Assembly (NCBI RefSeq): GCF_000619905.2
Contig: NZ_CP012371.1
Coordinates: 310,001 to 374,000, forward strand
Length of the DNA: 64,000 nucleotides
Direction: 5' to 3'
From: Nitrosospira briensis C-128
GTDB taxonomy: Bacteria > Pseudomonadota > Gammaproteobacteria > Burkholderiales > Nitrosomonadaceae
Position numbers and translations under genes: made by a program. The stretch's first letter is position 1, and each line of letters opens with the position of its first letter. This document shows positions 1 to 9,739 of this stretch, piece by piece. The notes beneath the pieces are model-generated. The model searched no databases. It had not been told where the DNA came from and worked only from the letters and a program-made list of their open reading frames with translations.

Positions 1-466
1 TCCTTTCAAGTGAGCAAGTAAGCACAACGCATCAGAATTTCGGTAGTCAACAGAAGTGTAAGTTTGTCCCGGCGCAAATTTATAATGTCTGACCTTCCGC
101 GTCAATCAAAATTATCAAGCATATTCAATATGATGTGGCCCGCACTTCATGCGGGCTTCCAATTTGTCAGCTTGGCAAGGCTCTATTGGGCGCCAGCACA
201 AGGTTTATATGCATGAGCCCGAGCTGAGGCTACTCAATCTCCAATTAATGCCGAACAAGCCTCTGAAACATTCAATCCTTATACGCCAGCGTCTTCCATG
301 ACGACATGACTCATATGATCCATATAGACAGTGCAGCGCTGATCCTGACTTGAAGGAAATTGAACTTTTCGCAATTGCTGCTAAAGTGAATTTATAGGAT
401 GAGGAAAATTGGAAGCTGAAATCTCCGCCATTTCGATCTTGTTCGGTTATTGCCAGGAGCTACGAA
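1..466. other. Intergenic, no gene seen
   Basis: No open frame with recognisable protein similarity was found here. The only clear structure is a short GC-rich hairpin at 138-156. The final 15 bases carry the AGGAG ribosome binding site of the next gene. Confidence 0.5.
138..156 (+). terminator. Possible terminator hairpin of an upstream gene
   Basis: GCCCGC and GCGGGC form a perfect 6-bp stem around a 7-nt loop, followed by a weak T-rich stretch (TTCCAATTT). It would fit the end of a gene lying left of the window. The weak T tract keeps confidence low. Confidence 0.35.
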
Positions 467-1555
467 ATGCCCATACTCGACCACAATACCTTCGTTAATC
501 GCCTGAGGGGAAAATTCATCAATACCGCCGAGCTTCAAAGTGCTCACCCGGATTTGAATGTGAGGCGTATATCCAGCAATGGGATTATCGAGGGCACGAC
601 CCAAAACCTTGAGAAGTTGTGGGAGGTCATTGATAATTATGACCATGACGGCAACGTTAATACAATCTCTGACCCACCGGCCTTGGCCATTGCTCAATGG
701 CTATTCTCAAAAACGGGGGGTCCCGCGCTGGGAAGAAACGAGGCAGGGAATTGGAAGAAGGTTGCGGAACTGGGTGACAAGAGCATTACCGACAATAGCA
801 ATGCGCATAAGGCCGCTATCGACAATACCGGTATCGGCCTCTACTACGGCGACCACTCACCTTTCCATGATGCTATCCTGAGAGGCGACCGGCCAGCCCT
901 GCGAACGGAAATAGATGCCATGAGCATGGGAAATTGGCGAATGGGATCGATTGAGCCTGGGTTGGTCATCATAGAAAGTATATCCGGACAGGCTGCGCGG
1001 CTTAAGGAAAGTTCGTGTATCGGCTGGGTAATGGAAAACGTGAAGGCAGCCTACGAGGGGGGCGGCTATGGTGAGCGTTTCGCCGAGATCAACAACAGGG
1101 TAAAGGATGCCGACCTACGCGGCACCGTACTCTGCGAGGAATTGCAGAAAGACGGCTGGACCGCCATTTTTTATTGCCCGAGAACCGCCGAAGACCTTGC
1201 GGATTCAAACGAGCGCGAGAAGTTGGGCGCGCTTAATATGGCAAAGGCGGGCACCCGCGTATGGAAATCGCCGATTCCAGGATCGAATGGCGTGCGCTGC
1301 GATGCAGTCATTACGGGCTACCGCGGCGTCACGCCGGATCGCAATACCTTGATGATGCTGGAAAAACTGGAAAATGTACCTTTCTTCGTCGGAGTCGCGA
1401 ATGGCGGCATACATACGTTCGTAGGGCACAAAGGGAGCGTGTGCGATTTTCATTGGACTGCGCAGCCTGATGACAAAGACGCGATGACCGAGAACCCCGT
1501 CCGGCAATGGAAATGGGACACAGGACTTTACCTGGTGCCGCCGGGATATTGGTAA
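467..1555 (+). CDS. Hypothetical protein, 362 aa
   Basis: Family not recognised. The ATG is preceded by AGGAG at a normal distance, and the frame is open for 362 codons. There is no signal peptide or membrane segment, so a soluble protein is likely. It is fairly rich in Gly, Asp and Trp, and the C-terminus ends in a Trp/Tyr/Pro-rich stretch. A lipoprotein gene and a phosphoesterase gene follow in the same direction, the first after about 160 nt, so a functional link is possible but not shown. No catalytic motif could be picked out. Confidence 0.7.
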   Translation: MPILDHNTFVNRLRGKFINTAELQSAHPDLNVRRISSNGIIEGTTQNLEKLWEVIDNYDHDGNVNTISDPPALAIAQWLFSKTGGPALGRNEAGNWKKVAELGDKSITDNSNAHKAAIDNTGIGLYYGDHSPFHDAILRGDRPALRTEIDAMSMGNWRMGSIEPGLVIIESISGQAARLKESSCIGWVMENVKAAYEGGGYGERFAEINNRVKDADLRGTVLCEELQKDGWTAIFYCPRTAEDLADSNEREKLGALNMAKAGTRVWKSPIPGSNGVRCDAVITGYRGVTPDRNTLMMLEKLENVPFFVGVANGGIHTFVGHKGSVCDFHWTAQPDDKDAMTENPVRQWKWDTGLYLVPPGYW

Positions 1556-1714
1556 AACCAGCCAAGAGGCTGGATGCGGGAAGCCGGGCATGATTACACG
1601 TCCCAATCGTTGCTATCCAGGGGTGCTGGGTTTGATGATCCAGAGTTGAGCCATGAAGGGAAAGAACATGGACACGTTTGACGGACAGCGCAGGTCGTCT
1701 CGGGGAGATAGCAA

Positions 1715-2365
1715 ATGCATGACAGATTTCTAGTATTGACCACGTTGCTTATTGCGCCGCTGGTCGCAGGATGTGCTCAGATCAAATCTTTCTCCGTAAC
1801 CCCGAGCATTGTATGCCCTGGGGAAACTGTCGAGATCGACTGGAAGGCTTCAGACAAAATCGCCCTGGATGCGGCACCTCCATTGGAGGGGATAGGGGAA
1901 GGGCCCACGGAAGGCTCGCGATCTTTCGCTCCAACGGAGAATACCCGGTTTACGATCAAGGTTCCAGGCCTGCTCAAGGGCGCTCAGCGCGAGTGGGATG
2001 TCAAGGTGATACCCAGCCAGAGTACCGGACTGCTGGGAGGCGTTGCCCAGTGTGGCGGCAGTCCCCAATCCGTATCGACATCGTTCACACTGCAGCAAAA
2101 AGACACCTCTTCACGGGTCCGAGCCGTGTCGATTGCAAATAACTATAATCGACAGTTGGCTGTCAGCAAGGAAGATATTGAAGTGGAGATACCACCGAAT
2201 GGTACGACAGATCGCTTCAAGAATGCGTCCGTTATCGGTACATGGACGGTTCGTACCCCATTGGCTCCGGATGAAACTTGCGATAATGCGCTCGACGCGG
2301 TACGGGGCCGATTAACCATCAGAACGCAGATGAGCTGCGAGGAGAGACCCAATGGCGGCCCTTGA
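1715..2365 (+). CDS. Putative lipoprotein, 216 aa
   Basis: The N-terminus is a short lipoprotein signal peptide ending in the lipobox LVAGC, with Cys20 the predicted lipidated residue, so the mature protein should sit on a periplasmic membrane face. The mature part begins with an Ig-like or beta-sandwich type sequence (VTPSIVCPGETVEIDWKAS) and has several further cysteines. GGGGAG precedes the ATG. Its last 14 bases overlap the start of the phosphoesterase gene, so the two are very probably translationally coupled. It may be an accessory or anchor partner of that enzyme; this is inference. Confidence 0.75.
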   Translation: MHDRFLVLTTLLIAPLVAGCAQIKSFSVTPSIVCPGETVEIDWKASDKIALDAAPPLEGIGEGPTEGSRSFAPTENTRFTIKVPGLLKGAQREWDVKVIPSQSTGLLGGVAQCGGSPQSVSTSFTLQQKDTSSRVRAVSIANNYNRQLAVSKEDIEVEIPPNGTTDRFKNASVIGTWTVRTPLAPDETCDNALDAVRGRLTIRTQMSCEERPNGGP

Positions 2366-3725
2366 CCAGTTTCAGACCATCGTGATCGTAATGATGGAAA
2401 ACCGATCCTTCGATCACGTTCTCGGGCACCTCAGCATGGCCCGCTTTGGCAATCGGAAGGACGTGGATGGGTTGGTCGACCCCGAAACGAACCTCGACTA
2501 TACCAATTTCCTGGACGGCCAGGGTTATCAACCTTTCGAATTGAAGGATGGACCTCTGTTGCATGACCTGCCCCACAGCAGGGCTCGTGTAGCGACTCAA
2601 CTGGCAAAGACCGGTTCGCGTTTCACAATGAGCGGTTTCGCCGATGCCTATTTCCAAGCGACAGGCAGCAAGGTCAAGGACCCACCATCATTGGGATTTC
2701 TATCGCCTGGCGATACGCCAATATCGAGTTTTCTGGCCGCACAGTATGCCGTATGCGATAACTGGTTTGCTCCGCTTCCGACGGATACTCAGCCGAATCG
2801 TTCAGTGGCGTACAGCGGCTACAGCATGATCGACGACACGAAACCGCGCCCCATCCCAACAGTGAAGGGAAGTTTTATCTTTGAGTGGCTGAATTCCCGC
2901 AATGTCAGTTGGCGCGTCTATCACTGCGGGGTTTCATTCTTCACTCTTTTCGATCGTTTTCATGAAGAGGTACTGGGACCTGATTTCCGCAGCTTCAGGC
3001 ATTTTCCGGCAGATTTCGAGTCGGAATCAGTCTCGGAGATGCCTAGCGTGATATTCATCGAGCCTGAGTATACTGATTCTCCTGTCCATTTCGGTTGGAT
3101 ACCCAACGACAACCATCCTCCCACGCCTATCGGACCTGGCGAAAACTTCCTGCGGGATATTTACAGCCTGCTGACCCGGGACAGTGCAAAATGGAACCGT
3201 ACGCTGTTGATTACTATGCATGATGAGCATGGCGGATTCTTCGATCATGTTCCGCCGCTCGCGATCCCTGCCGTGGTTCCGCCTCATTCGCTATTCTCAA
3301 CCGCGTTTGGGAGCACCGGCCCGAGGGTTCCGGCGCTTATCGCATCACCATGGATCCGGCCAGGTACTGTTTTCAAGGGATCGATGGATCACACATCGAT
3401 CCTGCAATTGCTATCCGAGAAATTCGCTGGCACGCCGGACTATAACGATGAGGTCGCGCGAAGGAGAAAACTGGGGATACAAAGCGTGTCGCAGGTACTC
3501 GCCGATTCACTTGCCCAACCAAGGACCGACATCCCGCCACCGCCACGGGAGACGATTTCCAGCACGACAGCGCAGGCACCGCAGCTTGATCCGCAGACCG
3601 ATAGTCAGCAGGCTTTCAGCGCAGCTGCGAAAGATCTTCTGAGGTACGACCGCAAGCGAGCACTGGAAAAATATCCTGAGCTTGTGCACCTCCCTGAAGA
3701 ACCTCCCCCGGCTTCCCGGAATTGA
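2352..3725 (+). CDS. Phospholipase C / acid phosphatase-type phosphoesterase
   Basis: Phosphoesterase family (PF04185), which hydrolyses phosphate esters such as phosphatidylcholine. Visible motifs are the N-terminal metal/nucleophile segment VMMENRSFDHVLG (residues about 13-25), the metal-binding block DEHGGFFDHVPP (about 295), and the later TGPRVPALIASPW and DHTSILQ blocks. At 457 aa it is close to the shorter members. Unlike many bacterial phospholipases C it has no Tat signal at its N-terminus, so its location is uncertain. GAGGAG precedes the ATG, inside the end of the lipoprotein gene. The C-terminal 80 residues are Pro/Gln-rich and look like a flexible tail. Confidence 0.85.
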   Translation: MAALDQFQTIVIVMMENRSFDHVLGHLSMARFGNRKDVDGLVDPETNLDYTNFLDGQGYQPFELKDGPLLHDLPHSRARVATQLAKTGSRFTMSGFADAYFQATGSKVKDPPSLGFLSPGDTPISSFLAAQYAVCDNWFAPLPTDTQPNRSVAYSGYSMIDDTKPRPIPTVKGSFIFEWLNSRNVSWRVYHCGVSFFTLFDRFHEEVLGPDFRSFRHFPADFESESVSEMPSVIFIEPEYTDSPVHFGWIPNDNHPPTPIGPGENFLRDIYSLLTRDSAKWNRTLLITMHDEHGGFFDHVPPLAIPAVVPPHSLFSTAFGSTGPRVPALIASPWIRPGTVFKGSMDHTSILQLLSEKFAGTPDYNDEVARRRKLGIQSVSQVLADSLAQPRTDIPPPPRETISSTTAQAPQLDPQTDSQQAFSAAAKDLLRYDRKRALEKYPELVHLPEEPPPASRN

Positions 3726-3763
3726 TGAGGGCACCTTCACCCTCACTATCACCGTGTTTTTTT
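3726..3763. terminator. Possible terminator between convergent genes
   Basis: TGAGGG and CCCTCA can form a 6-bp stem just after the phosphoesterase stop codon, and a run of seven T follows about 11 nt later. The distance from stem to T run is longer than normal, so this is a weak call. Confidence 0.3.
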
Positions 3764-4956
3764 CAGGCGAGCACTTTCGCGATTCGTTCGAGTGCGTTTT
3801 CCAGGTTGGCCATGGTAGTGGCGAAGGAAAGACGAATATATCCTTCGCTTCCGAACGCTGAACCCGGTACCACCGCCACGCCGCCGTGTTCCAGAAGATA
3901 TTCACTGAAGGCGATATCGCTGCCATCCTTGATATCGCCCTTGGCACGCAATTCGCTTATCGCCTTCCGGACGTCTGCGAAAGCGTAGAACGCGCCCTCG
4001 GACAAAAGGCACTCGATGCCGGGGATGGCGTTGAGCGCGTCAGTGACGAACCGGTTACGGTCCCTGAATGCGGCCACCATGGGTTGAATACAGGCTTGAT
4101 CACCGTTAAGGGCTGTTTCCGCAGCCACTTGCGAAATGGAAGTGGGATTGGATGTACTCTGGGACTGAATATTTTCCATGGCGGTAATGATATGTGCCGC
4201 TCCCGCGCAGTAACCAATACGCCAACCCGTCATGGCGTAGGCCTTGGATACGCCATTGAGCACGATGGTACGCGAATATAGCTCGGGGCACGCATTGAGT
4301 ATATTCACGAATTTTCCGCCGGAAAGCAAAATATGTTCGTACATATCGTCGGTGGCCACGAGAATATCGGGATGCCTGAGCAGAACTTCGCCCAGGGCTT
4401 TGAGCTCATCCAGCGTATAAACCCCGCCCGAAGGGTTGCTGGGGCTGTTGATGACGAACATCCTGGTTCTGGGCGTGATGGCTTTTTCCAGTTGCGCCGC
4501 GGTTATCTTGAAACCCTGCTCGATGCCGGCCTCGACGATCACCGGTTTGCCCTCCGCGATAAGAACGATGTCGGGATAGGACACCCAGTAGGGCGCGGGT
4601 ATGATGACTTCGTCGCCAGGGTTGATGGTGGAAAGCACCAGATTGAAAAAGCTCTGCTTTCCGCCGCACGAAACCAGGATCTGGCGGGCAGTATAGTCAA
4701 AACCGTTGTCGCGCTTGAATTTGGCAACGATCGCATTCTTGAGGCCGGGGGTGCCGCCTACTGCCGTATACTTTGTAAAACCCCTGTTGATGGCGGCGAT
4801 GGCGGCATCCTTGATATGCTGCGGGGTATCGAAATCCGGCTCGCCGGCACCCAGTCCGATGATGTCCTTGCCCTCTGCCTTGAGCCGTGCAGCCCGGGCG
4901 GTGACCGCTAAAGTAGGGGAGGGCTTGATGGCCTGAACGCGCTTCGAGAGTTCCAC
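3763..4956 (-). CDS. aspC: Pyridoxal-phosphate aspartate aminotransferase
   Basis: Fold type I aminotransferase of the Ib aspartate aminotransferase group, moving the amino group between aspartate and 2-oxoglutarate in the cytosol. Visible family blocks are GLGAGEPDFDTP near residue 36, the substrate-binding NSPSNPSGGVY near 170, and the Schiff-base lysine in GVSKAYAMTGWRIGY near 238. Full length at 397 aa. It is transcribed divergently from uvrB. Related enzymes accept aromatic amino acids or prephenate, so substrate range cannot be fixed from sequence. Confidence 0.9.
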   Translation of the reverse strand: MELSKRVQAIKPSPTLAVTARAARLKAEGKDIIGLGAGEPDFDTPQHIKDAAIAAINRGFTKYTAVGGTPGLKNAIVAKFKRDNGFDYTARQILVSCGGKQSFFNLVLSTINPGDEVIIPAPYWVSYPDIVLIAEGKPVIVEAGIEQGFKITAAQLEKAITPRTRMFVINSPSNPSGGVYTLDELKALGEVLLRHPDILVATDDMYEHILLSGGKFVNILNACPELYSRTIVLNGVSKAYAMTGWRIGYCAGAAHIITAMENIQSQSTSNPTSISQVAAETALNGDQACIQPMVAAFRDRNRFVTDALNAIPGIECLLSEGAFYAFADVRKAISELRAKGDIKDGSDIAFSEYLLEHGGVAVVPGSAFGSEGYIRLSFATTMANLENALERIAKVLA

Positions 4957-5054
4957 GATAATGTCCTTACGCTGATGTCGGCTGTGCCCGCATGGTAAAA
5001 TTAGCTGGATAGCCGAAGAATGATTTCGAAATAACTGAGCCCGCGATTATACCT

Positions 5055-7139
5055 GTGATCCAGACCTTCCCCAATAGTCCTTACAAACTGCATCAGTTGT
5101 TCGAGCCTGCCGGCGATCAGCCTGAAGCGATCGACAAGCTGGTGGAAGGGATCGAGGACGGCCTCGCGTTCCAGACATTGCTGGGTGTAACGGGTTCTGG
5201 CAAGACCTTCACCATGGCCCATGTGATCGCCCTGCTGGGGCGTCCTGCGATTATCATGGCGCCCAATAAAACACTCGCAGCTCAGCTTTATGCGGAAATG
5301 CGCGAGTTCTTTCCGGAAAACGCCGTTGAGTACTTCGTATCCTATTACGACTATTATCAACCGGAGGCTTATGTTCCTTCGCGTGATCTGTTTATCGAAA
5401 AGGATTCCGCGATCAATGAGCACATCGAGCAAATGCGTTTGTCTGCGACCAAAGCGCTGCTTGAGCGAAACGACACCATAATCATCGCCTCGGTTTCATG
5501 TATATATGGTATTGGTGATCCGGTGGATTACCACGGCATGATCCTGCATTTGCGCGAACAGGAAAAAATTACCCAGCGCCAGGCCATACAGCGTTTGATC
5601 GAAATGCAGTACGAACGCAACGACTTTGAATTCGCGCGTGGAACCTTCAGGGTGAGGGGAGACGTACTCGACATATTTCCCGCTGAAAGTTCGGAAACCG
5701 CAGTGCGCGTATCGCTATTCGATGACGAAGTGGAAAGCATGACGCTGTTTGATCCGCTCACCGGGCATACGTTGAAAAAAGTGTCACGTTATACGGTTTA
5801 TCCGTCCAGCCATTATGTAACCCCCCGAAGTACCACGTTACGCGCGATCGAAACGATCAAGGCCGAGTTGCGGGAACGCATAGATTATTTTCACCTGCAC
5901 AACAAATTGGTGGAGCTCCAGCGTATCGAACAGCGCACTCGTTTCGATCTGGAGATGCTTAACGAATTGGGTTTCTGCAAAGGCATTGAGAACTATTCGC
6001 GGCATTTGTCCGGAAAAAAAGAGGGTGAACCTCCGCCTACGTTGCTGGACTACCTGCCGTCTAATACATTGATGGTAATCGACGAGAGCCACGTCACAGT
6101 CCCTCAGATAGGGGGCATGTACAAGGGAGACCGTTCACGTAAGGAAAATCTGGTGGAATACGGCTTTCGCCTGCCTTCGGCGCTGGACAACCGCCCGCTA
6201 CGGTTTGACGAATTCAGGAAAATCATGCCGCAAACGGTATTTGTTTCCGCGACTCCCGCGGAGTTTGAACGGGTGCACAGCGGGCAAGTCGTGGAGCAGG
6301 TGGTACGGCCCACCGGCCTGGTGGATCCGCAGATCGAGGTTCGTCCCGCTACAACCCAGGTCGATAATCTCATGTCCGAAGTCAGCCTGCGCACGGCCAA
6401 AGGCGAACGGGTATTGGTAACGACACTGACCAAACGCATGTCCGAGGATTTGACGGACTATTTTTCCGATCACGGTATCAAAGTACGCTACCTACACTCG
6501 GACATCGATACAGTGGAACGGGTAGAGATCATTCGCGACCTGCGGCTTGGGAAATTCGACGTGCTGGTGGGGATCAACCTGCTACGGGAGGGGTTGGATA
6601 TACCCGAAGTATCGCTGGTAGCCATACTGGACGCCGACAAGGAAGGATTCCTGCGTTCCGAACGTTCCCTGATACAGACCATCGGCCGTGCCGCACGTCA
6701 CATTAATGGCACCGCGATTTTATATGCCGACCGGATCACCAATTCCATGCGCCTGGCGATGGACGAAACCGAGCGTCGCCGCAATAAACAAACGTTGTTT
6801 AACCAGGAACACGGCATCACACCGCGAAGCGTACATAAGCGTGTGAAGGATTTGATCGATGGGGTTTACAACATTGAAACCGCCCAGCAGCATCTCAAGG
6901 CAGCGCAAGTGCAAGCGCGCTACGACTCGATGAGCGAAGCGCAACTGGCCAGGGAAATCAAGGCGTTCGAGAAGCAGATGCACGATGCCGCAAAGAACCT
7001 GGAATTCGAAAAAGCGGCAGAATATCGGGATGAACTAAAAAAGCTAAAAAACAAGCTCTTCGTGGGGTTTGTTGAACCAGAATCTGGGAAAGATCCGGAA
7101 AAAACAATTAAATATCAAAAAATACGGAAGGGCGCATAA
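5055..7139 (+). CDS. uvrB: Excinuclease ABC subunit B
   Basis: Damage-verifying helicase-like subunit of UvrABC nucleotide excision repair. Walker A GVTGSGKT is at residues 44-51; the beta-hairpin region that clamps DNA ([12 protein letters not shown]) follows near 95, helicase motif DESH near 340, and the later motif [13 protein letters not shown] near 500. The C-terminal UVR domain ([14 protein letters not shown]) binds UvrC. The start is a GTG. At 694 aa it is slightly longer than E. coli UvrB. No CTGT-N8-ACAG LexA-type box was seen in the intergenic region upstream. Confidence 0.98.
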   Translation: MIQTFPNSPYKLHQLFEPAGDQPEAIDKLVEGIEDGLAFQTLLGVTGSGKTFTMAHVIALLGRPAIIMAPNKTLAAQLYAEMREFFPENAVEYFVSYYDYYQPEAYVPSRDLFIEKDSAINEHIEQMRLSATKALLERNDTIIIASVSCIYGIGDPVDYHGMILHLREQEKITQRQAIQRLIEMQYERNDFEFARGTFRVRGDVLDIFPAESSETAVRVSLFDDEVESMTLFDPLTGHTLKKVSRYTVYPSSHYVTPRSTTLRAIETIKAELRERIDYFHLHNKLVELQRIEQRTRFDLEMLNELGFCKGIENYSRHLSGKKEGEPPPTLLDYLPSNTLMVIDESHVTVPQIGGMYKGDRSRKENLVEYGFRLPSALDNRPLRFDEFRKIMPQTVFVSATPAEFERVHSGQVVEQVVRPTGLVDPQIEVRPATTQVDNLMSEVSLRTAKGERVLVTTLTKRMSEDLTDYFSDHGIKVRYLHSDIDTVERVEIIRDLRLGKFDVLVGINLLREGLDIPEVSLVAILDADKEGFLRSERSLIQTIGRAARHINGTAILYADRITNSMRLAMDETERRRNKQTLFNQEHGITPRSVHKRVKDLIDGVYNIETAQQHLKAAQVQARYDSMSEAQLAREIKAFEKQMHDAAKNLEFEKAAEYRDELKKLKNKLFVGFVEPESGKDPEKTIKYQKIRKGA

Positions 7140-7188
7140 CATCGCTGAAAATCAGTCGCTTACCTCGCAATATTAATGTTGTTTCAAG

Positions 7189-7533
7189 CTAATTCACTAT
7201 TGTGGCTGAATTGACGAAAATAATTTGATCAAAGGTTCGGTTGAGCGTTTTGCTATTGAAACCCTTCATAACCAGGCTCTGTTCAAAACGAACACGATCA
7301 CCCACCTTTACTCGAGTAGTCGGGGCGGCGATCCAGAAACGTTTTTCAGTATTGGCCAACTCCATATAGGTATAACCTGGCGCATCCAACGTAGAAAGCA
7401 CTTTGCCTTCATTGCTCGGCATTCCCGCGGCCGCGCTCGCAGTACTGGTACCTGCTGTTTCCGCCAGCACATGTAACGGGCTCAGCAGCATGAGTCCGAT
7501 GGAAAAAGCTACCGTTAGGTGGGATATTCTCAA
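7189..7533 (-). CDS. Small exported NrfJ-like protein
   Basis: Small exported protein, 114 aa from the chosen start. The conserved part runs from GKVLSTLDAPGYTYME through WIAAPTTRVKVGD to MKGFNSKTLNRTFDQIIFV, which matches the NrfJ-related family seen near cytochrome c nitrite reductases and in other respiratory settings. A TTG start at 7533 is preferred: GGAG sits 6-7 nt upstream and the protein then begins with a normal signal peptide (RISHLTVAFSIGLMLLSPL). The frame also opens at a GTG at 7578. No nrf genes are adjacent, so its role is unknown. Confidence 0.75.
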   Translation of the reverse strand: MRISHLTVAFSIGLMLLSPLHVLAETAGTSTASAAAGMPSNEGKVLSTLDAPGYTYMELANTEKRFWIAAPTTRVKVGDRVRFEQSLVMKGFNSKTLNRTFDQIIFVNSATIVN

Positions 7534-7667
7534 AATTGTCTCCAGGATCGATAATATTGGCAGGACGAAATCATACACCTCAATTCCTGAGGTTCCAACC
7601 GAAAAAATTGTTTCGCTTGGGTAGCGTACTGCTTCAGATGCTTATTTTTTGCTGAGAAGAAAGAAAA

Positions 7668-8159
7668 TCAAGGACTTCCAGTCCAGGGATCAACCTTGCG
7701 ATCAGGCGGAGGACCCGCTTGTCCAGGGGTAGATCGAGGATCAAAGACAAAAAGGGAGGGTGTGGAACCACCATCCAGCGCCGTCGGCGAACCAGGCAGG
7801 GTACGAGGCATCACCATGATGCCAGGGGCAAGCGTACTTGAAGATAGCGAATCTGTCGCAGACTGGGCACTGATGGCGTTGACACCCGCCTGATGATATT
7901 TACGCGCGCAAATTGCAGTTCCTTCCTCTATGCTGGTTCCTGCTTTCTGCTCTGCCGCTTCACAGCTCAATCTTTGATAGACAGCCATATATTCAGACGC
8001 TTCTTTGTACTGACCCGCTTTCATCAGTTCTCTCACATGAAGCTGTGCGTCCTTGAACTTGCTTTGGGGGTCCGGCTTTTCAAATATCGGAGGCGCATCC
8101 GCCGCTAATGCGACGGTTGAAATGATCGTGGTAAAAATAGCCAGAACTATAAGTTTCAT
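7668..8159 (-). CDS. Hypothetical exported protein, 163 aa
   Basis: Begins with a signal peptide (KLIVLAIFTTIISTVALA) cleaved before ADAPP, so periplasmic or secreted. The middle (KDAQLHVRELMKAGQYKEA) is helical and resembles a single TPR-like hairpin with two cysteines further on; the C-terminal third is Pro/Gly/Ser-rich and probably disordered. The frame opens at an upstream ATG (8174), but AAAGGAG ends 5 nt before the second ATG, so the start is placed at 8159. Family not recognised. Confidence 0.65.
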   Translation of the reverse strand: MKLIVLAIFTTIISTVALAADAPPIFEKPDPQSKFKDAQLHVRELMKAGQYKEASEYMAVYQRLSCEAAEQKAGTSIEEGTAICARKYHQAGVNAISAQSATDSLSSSTLAPGIMVMPRTLPGSPTALDGGSTPSLFVFDPRSTPGQAGPPPDRKVDPWTGSP

Positions 8160-8174
8160 GTTTTCTCCTTTCAA

Positions 8175-8469
8175 TGAATGGAGTTTGAGAATTATAAGAC
8201 GGCGCCCTAAAAAATTTGTAACGCTTATTTACTCATTCAATCATAAGCTGTTTTCAACAAGTTGAAAAGTGAAAGAATAAAGACAGCCGAACGGTTTCAA
8301 GTCAGATCCAAATCGCACGGATCATGTTCCCATATGGTCGTTGGAGCTACCGCAGCAAGATCTCCTGGACTTGTTGGTTTTACTTGTTGGTTTTATGTGT
8401 GGCGGTTTTCGGTCAATACCGTCTCAAGCCATGAGAACGCGCCATCGAAAGACGTGTCGGCATGCATGA
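8175..8469. other. Intergenic, no gene seen
   Basis: An 80-codon frame on the plus strand (8262-8501) lacks recognisable similarity except in its last residues, which belong to the ParB-like relic that follows. No other gene, RNA or repeat was recognised. Confidence 0.4.
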
Positions 8470-8680
8470 ATGCATCGAATCTGGGCATGGCCGACTGGTG
8501 AACCCCACGCCGGAGGACCACTTTCGCACATGTCCAAAGACCGGATTCTTGAGGTGGTGGGAGAGGTGGTTTACCCTCAAATAGCGTAGACGCTAAAGAA
8601 GATCAAAAAGGGTGAACTGGTCGAGTGGGCGAATGCAAAATTATCTGGCTTGCGCTGGTTGCGGGTAATCTCGACGTGTA
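8470..8680 (+). pseudogene. Relic of a plasmid-type ParB C-terminal region
   Basis: Reading the plus strand from 8530 gives SKDRILEVVGEVVYPQ, then a TAG, then TLKKIKKGELVEWANAKLSG and LRWL. This matches the end of plasmid/ICE ParB-like partition proteins, which have a pattern like KARILEAV...LKKGELA..AE..L.GTGWLP. Upstream, in another frame, LGMADW at about 8485-8502 fits the ADWW block that normally precedes it. The gene is therefore frameshifted, interrupted by a stop and truncated. The call rests on remembered family patterns without alignment. Confidence 0.5.
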
Positions 8681-8817
8681 GGCGCCGCAGGAATAATCTT
8701 AAAACTGTGCCGCTACAGACTCCTATCCGGGTCTGTAACGGCAAGAGGGAAGAGAACATATATGTGAAAACTCAGGATCGCGGAATTGACCTGCGCTCCG
8801 AAAAGTCGTCTTGGTTT

Positions 8818-9345
8818 CTATATGCCAATGCTGAAATGATTGACGCAGGGCGTCTTTGGACTAAAAGTCACTATTACCGGTATAACACTACCTTCCATGG
8901 AACACACTTGCGTGGCCGCCCCTGAGATGGATACATGAATACCTTGCATAGTGGGGCTTGAGATCCACCAGTTATTGGTCAAAATAAAATGTCCCTGGGC
9001 GACAATAAAATTTTCAACAACTATCACCTGGTTGGACTGATTCGTGATCTTCATGGTGCCTTGCACGGCAAAATTCAGTTCATTGGGATAAGTCCCAGCG
9101 CTATCGCATACTACAGTCTGGCCATTACCGGTTGCTGATTTAAACCAGTTTGCAACGGCAGTCGTTTTCTTTCTCCCAGCATTAACCATGATGTAGGCTT
9201 GATCATGGCCATCCTCCTTTTTTATGCCGGATGTAACGCCGTGATATGGCTGCCCCGATGTTATCGAGTGGCTTGTTTCTGTAAAACTAAAAGCTTTCAG
9301 GCCATTTATATCAAAAAATACAAAATTTTCATGAGCGGTAGCCAC
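8818..9345 (-). CDS. Hypothetical protein, 175 aa
   Basis: Family not recognised. There is no signal peptide; the sequence is rich in Thr, Ser, Asn and Val with alternating hydrophobic residues, suggesting an all-beta soluble protein. The frame can open at a TTG at 9372, but AAGGAG lies 6 nt before a GTG at 9345, so that start is chosen. Its neighbours are small unknown genes and plasmid relics, so it may belong to the acquired segment. Confidence 0.6.
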   Translation of the reverse strand: MATAHENFVFFDINGLKAFSFTETSHSITSGQPYHGVTSGIKKEDGHDQAYIMVNAGRKKTTAVANWFKSATGNGQTVVCDSAGTYPNELNFAVQGTMKITNQSNQVIVVENFIVAQGHFILTNNWWISSPTMQGIHVSISGAATQVCSMEGSVIPVIVTFSPKTPCVNHFSIGI

Positions 9346-9701
9346 CTTATTCTCCTTTTTAGTTAATTTCAAGCGTGGAACTTACAGCCCAGTCTGGGTA
9401 ACCATCCTTAATGGTTGTCCAATCGCCTGGTTCATGGAGGCTACCAATTCAGAACCGAAATCAAATTGAGGAATAGAACAGAAAAACCACCTCACTTACC
9501 GGTTGACAGCCTCGTCAGCCAGACCAGCCGCTCCGGAGCATGTTTTTGCATATGAGATTCCACTCAACGATTGGGAATAGCTCTTGGTCGCAGTTATTCC
9601 CTGGCTTAAAATCGCGCTAAATACTTGTCGATCCAGCCAACTTTTACATTGCAAGTCTGAATATTCAAGAATGAGAACCCTCATGCTGAAGCGTTGCCCA
9701 G

Positions 9702-9739
9702 AAAAAGGCCCGGCAAAGAGTAGTTGGCCTTGCCGGGCC
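9702..9739 (-). terminator. Strong Rho-independent terminator on the minus strand
   Basis: GGCCCGGCAA (9707-9716) and TTGCCGGGCC (9730-9739) are perfect 10-bp complements. On the minus strand the hairpin is followed directly by TTTTTC, so it would stop transcripts coming from the right. No annotated gene lies just upstream on that strand. Confidence 0.7.

Noticed and set aside
4957-5054. SOS (LexA) box expected before uvrB
   Set aside because: No CTGT-N8-ACAG-like sequence was found in this interval.
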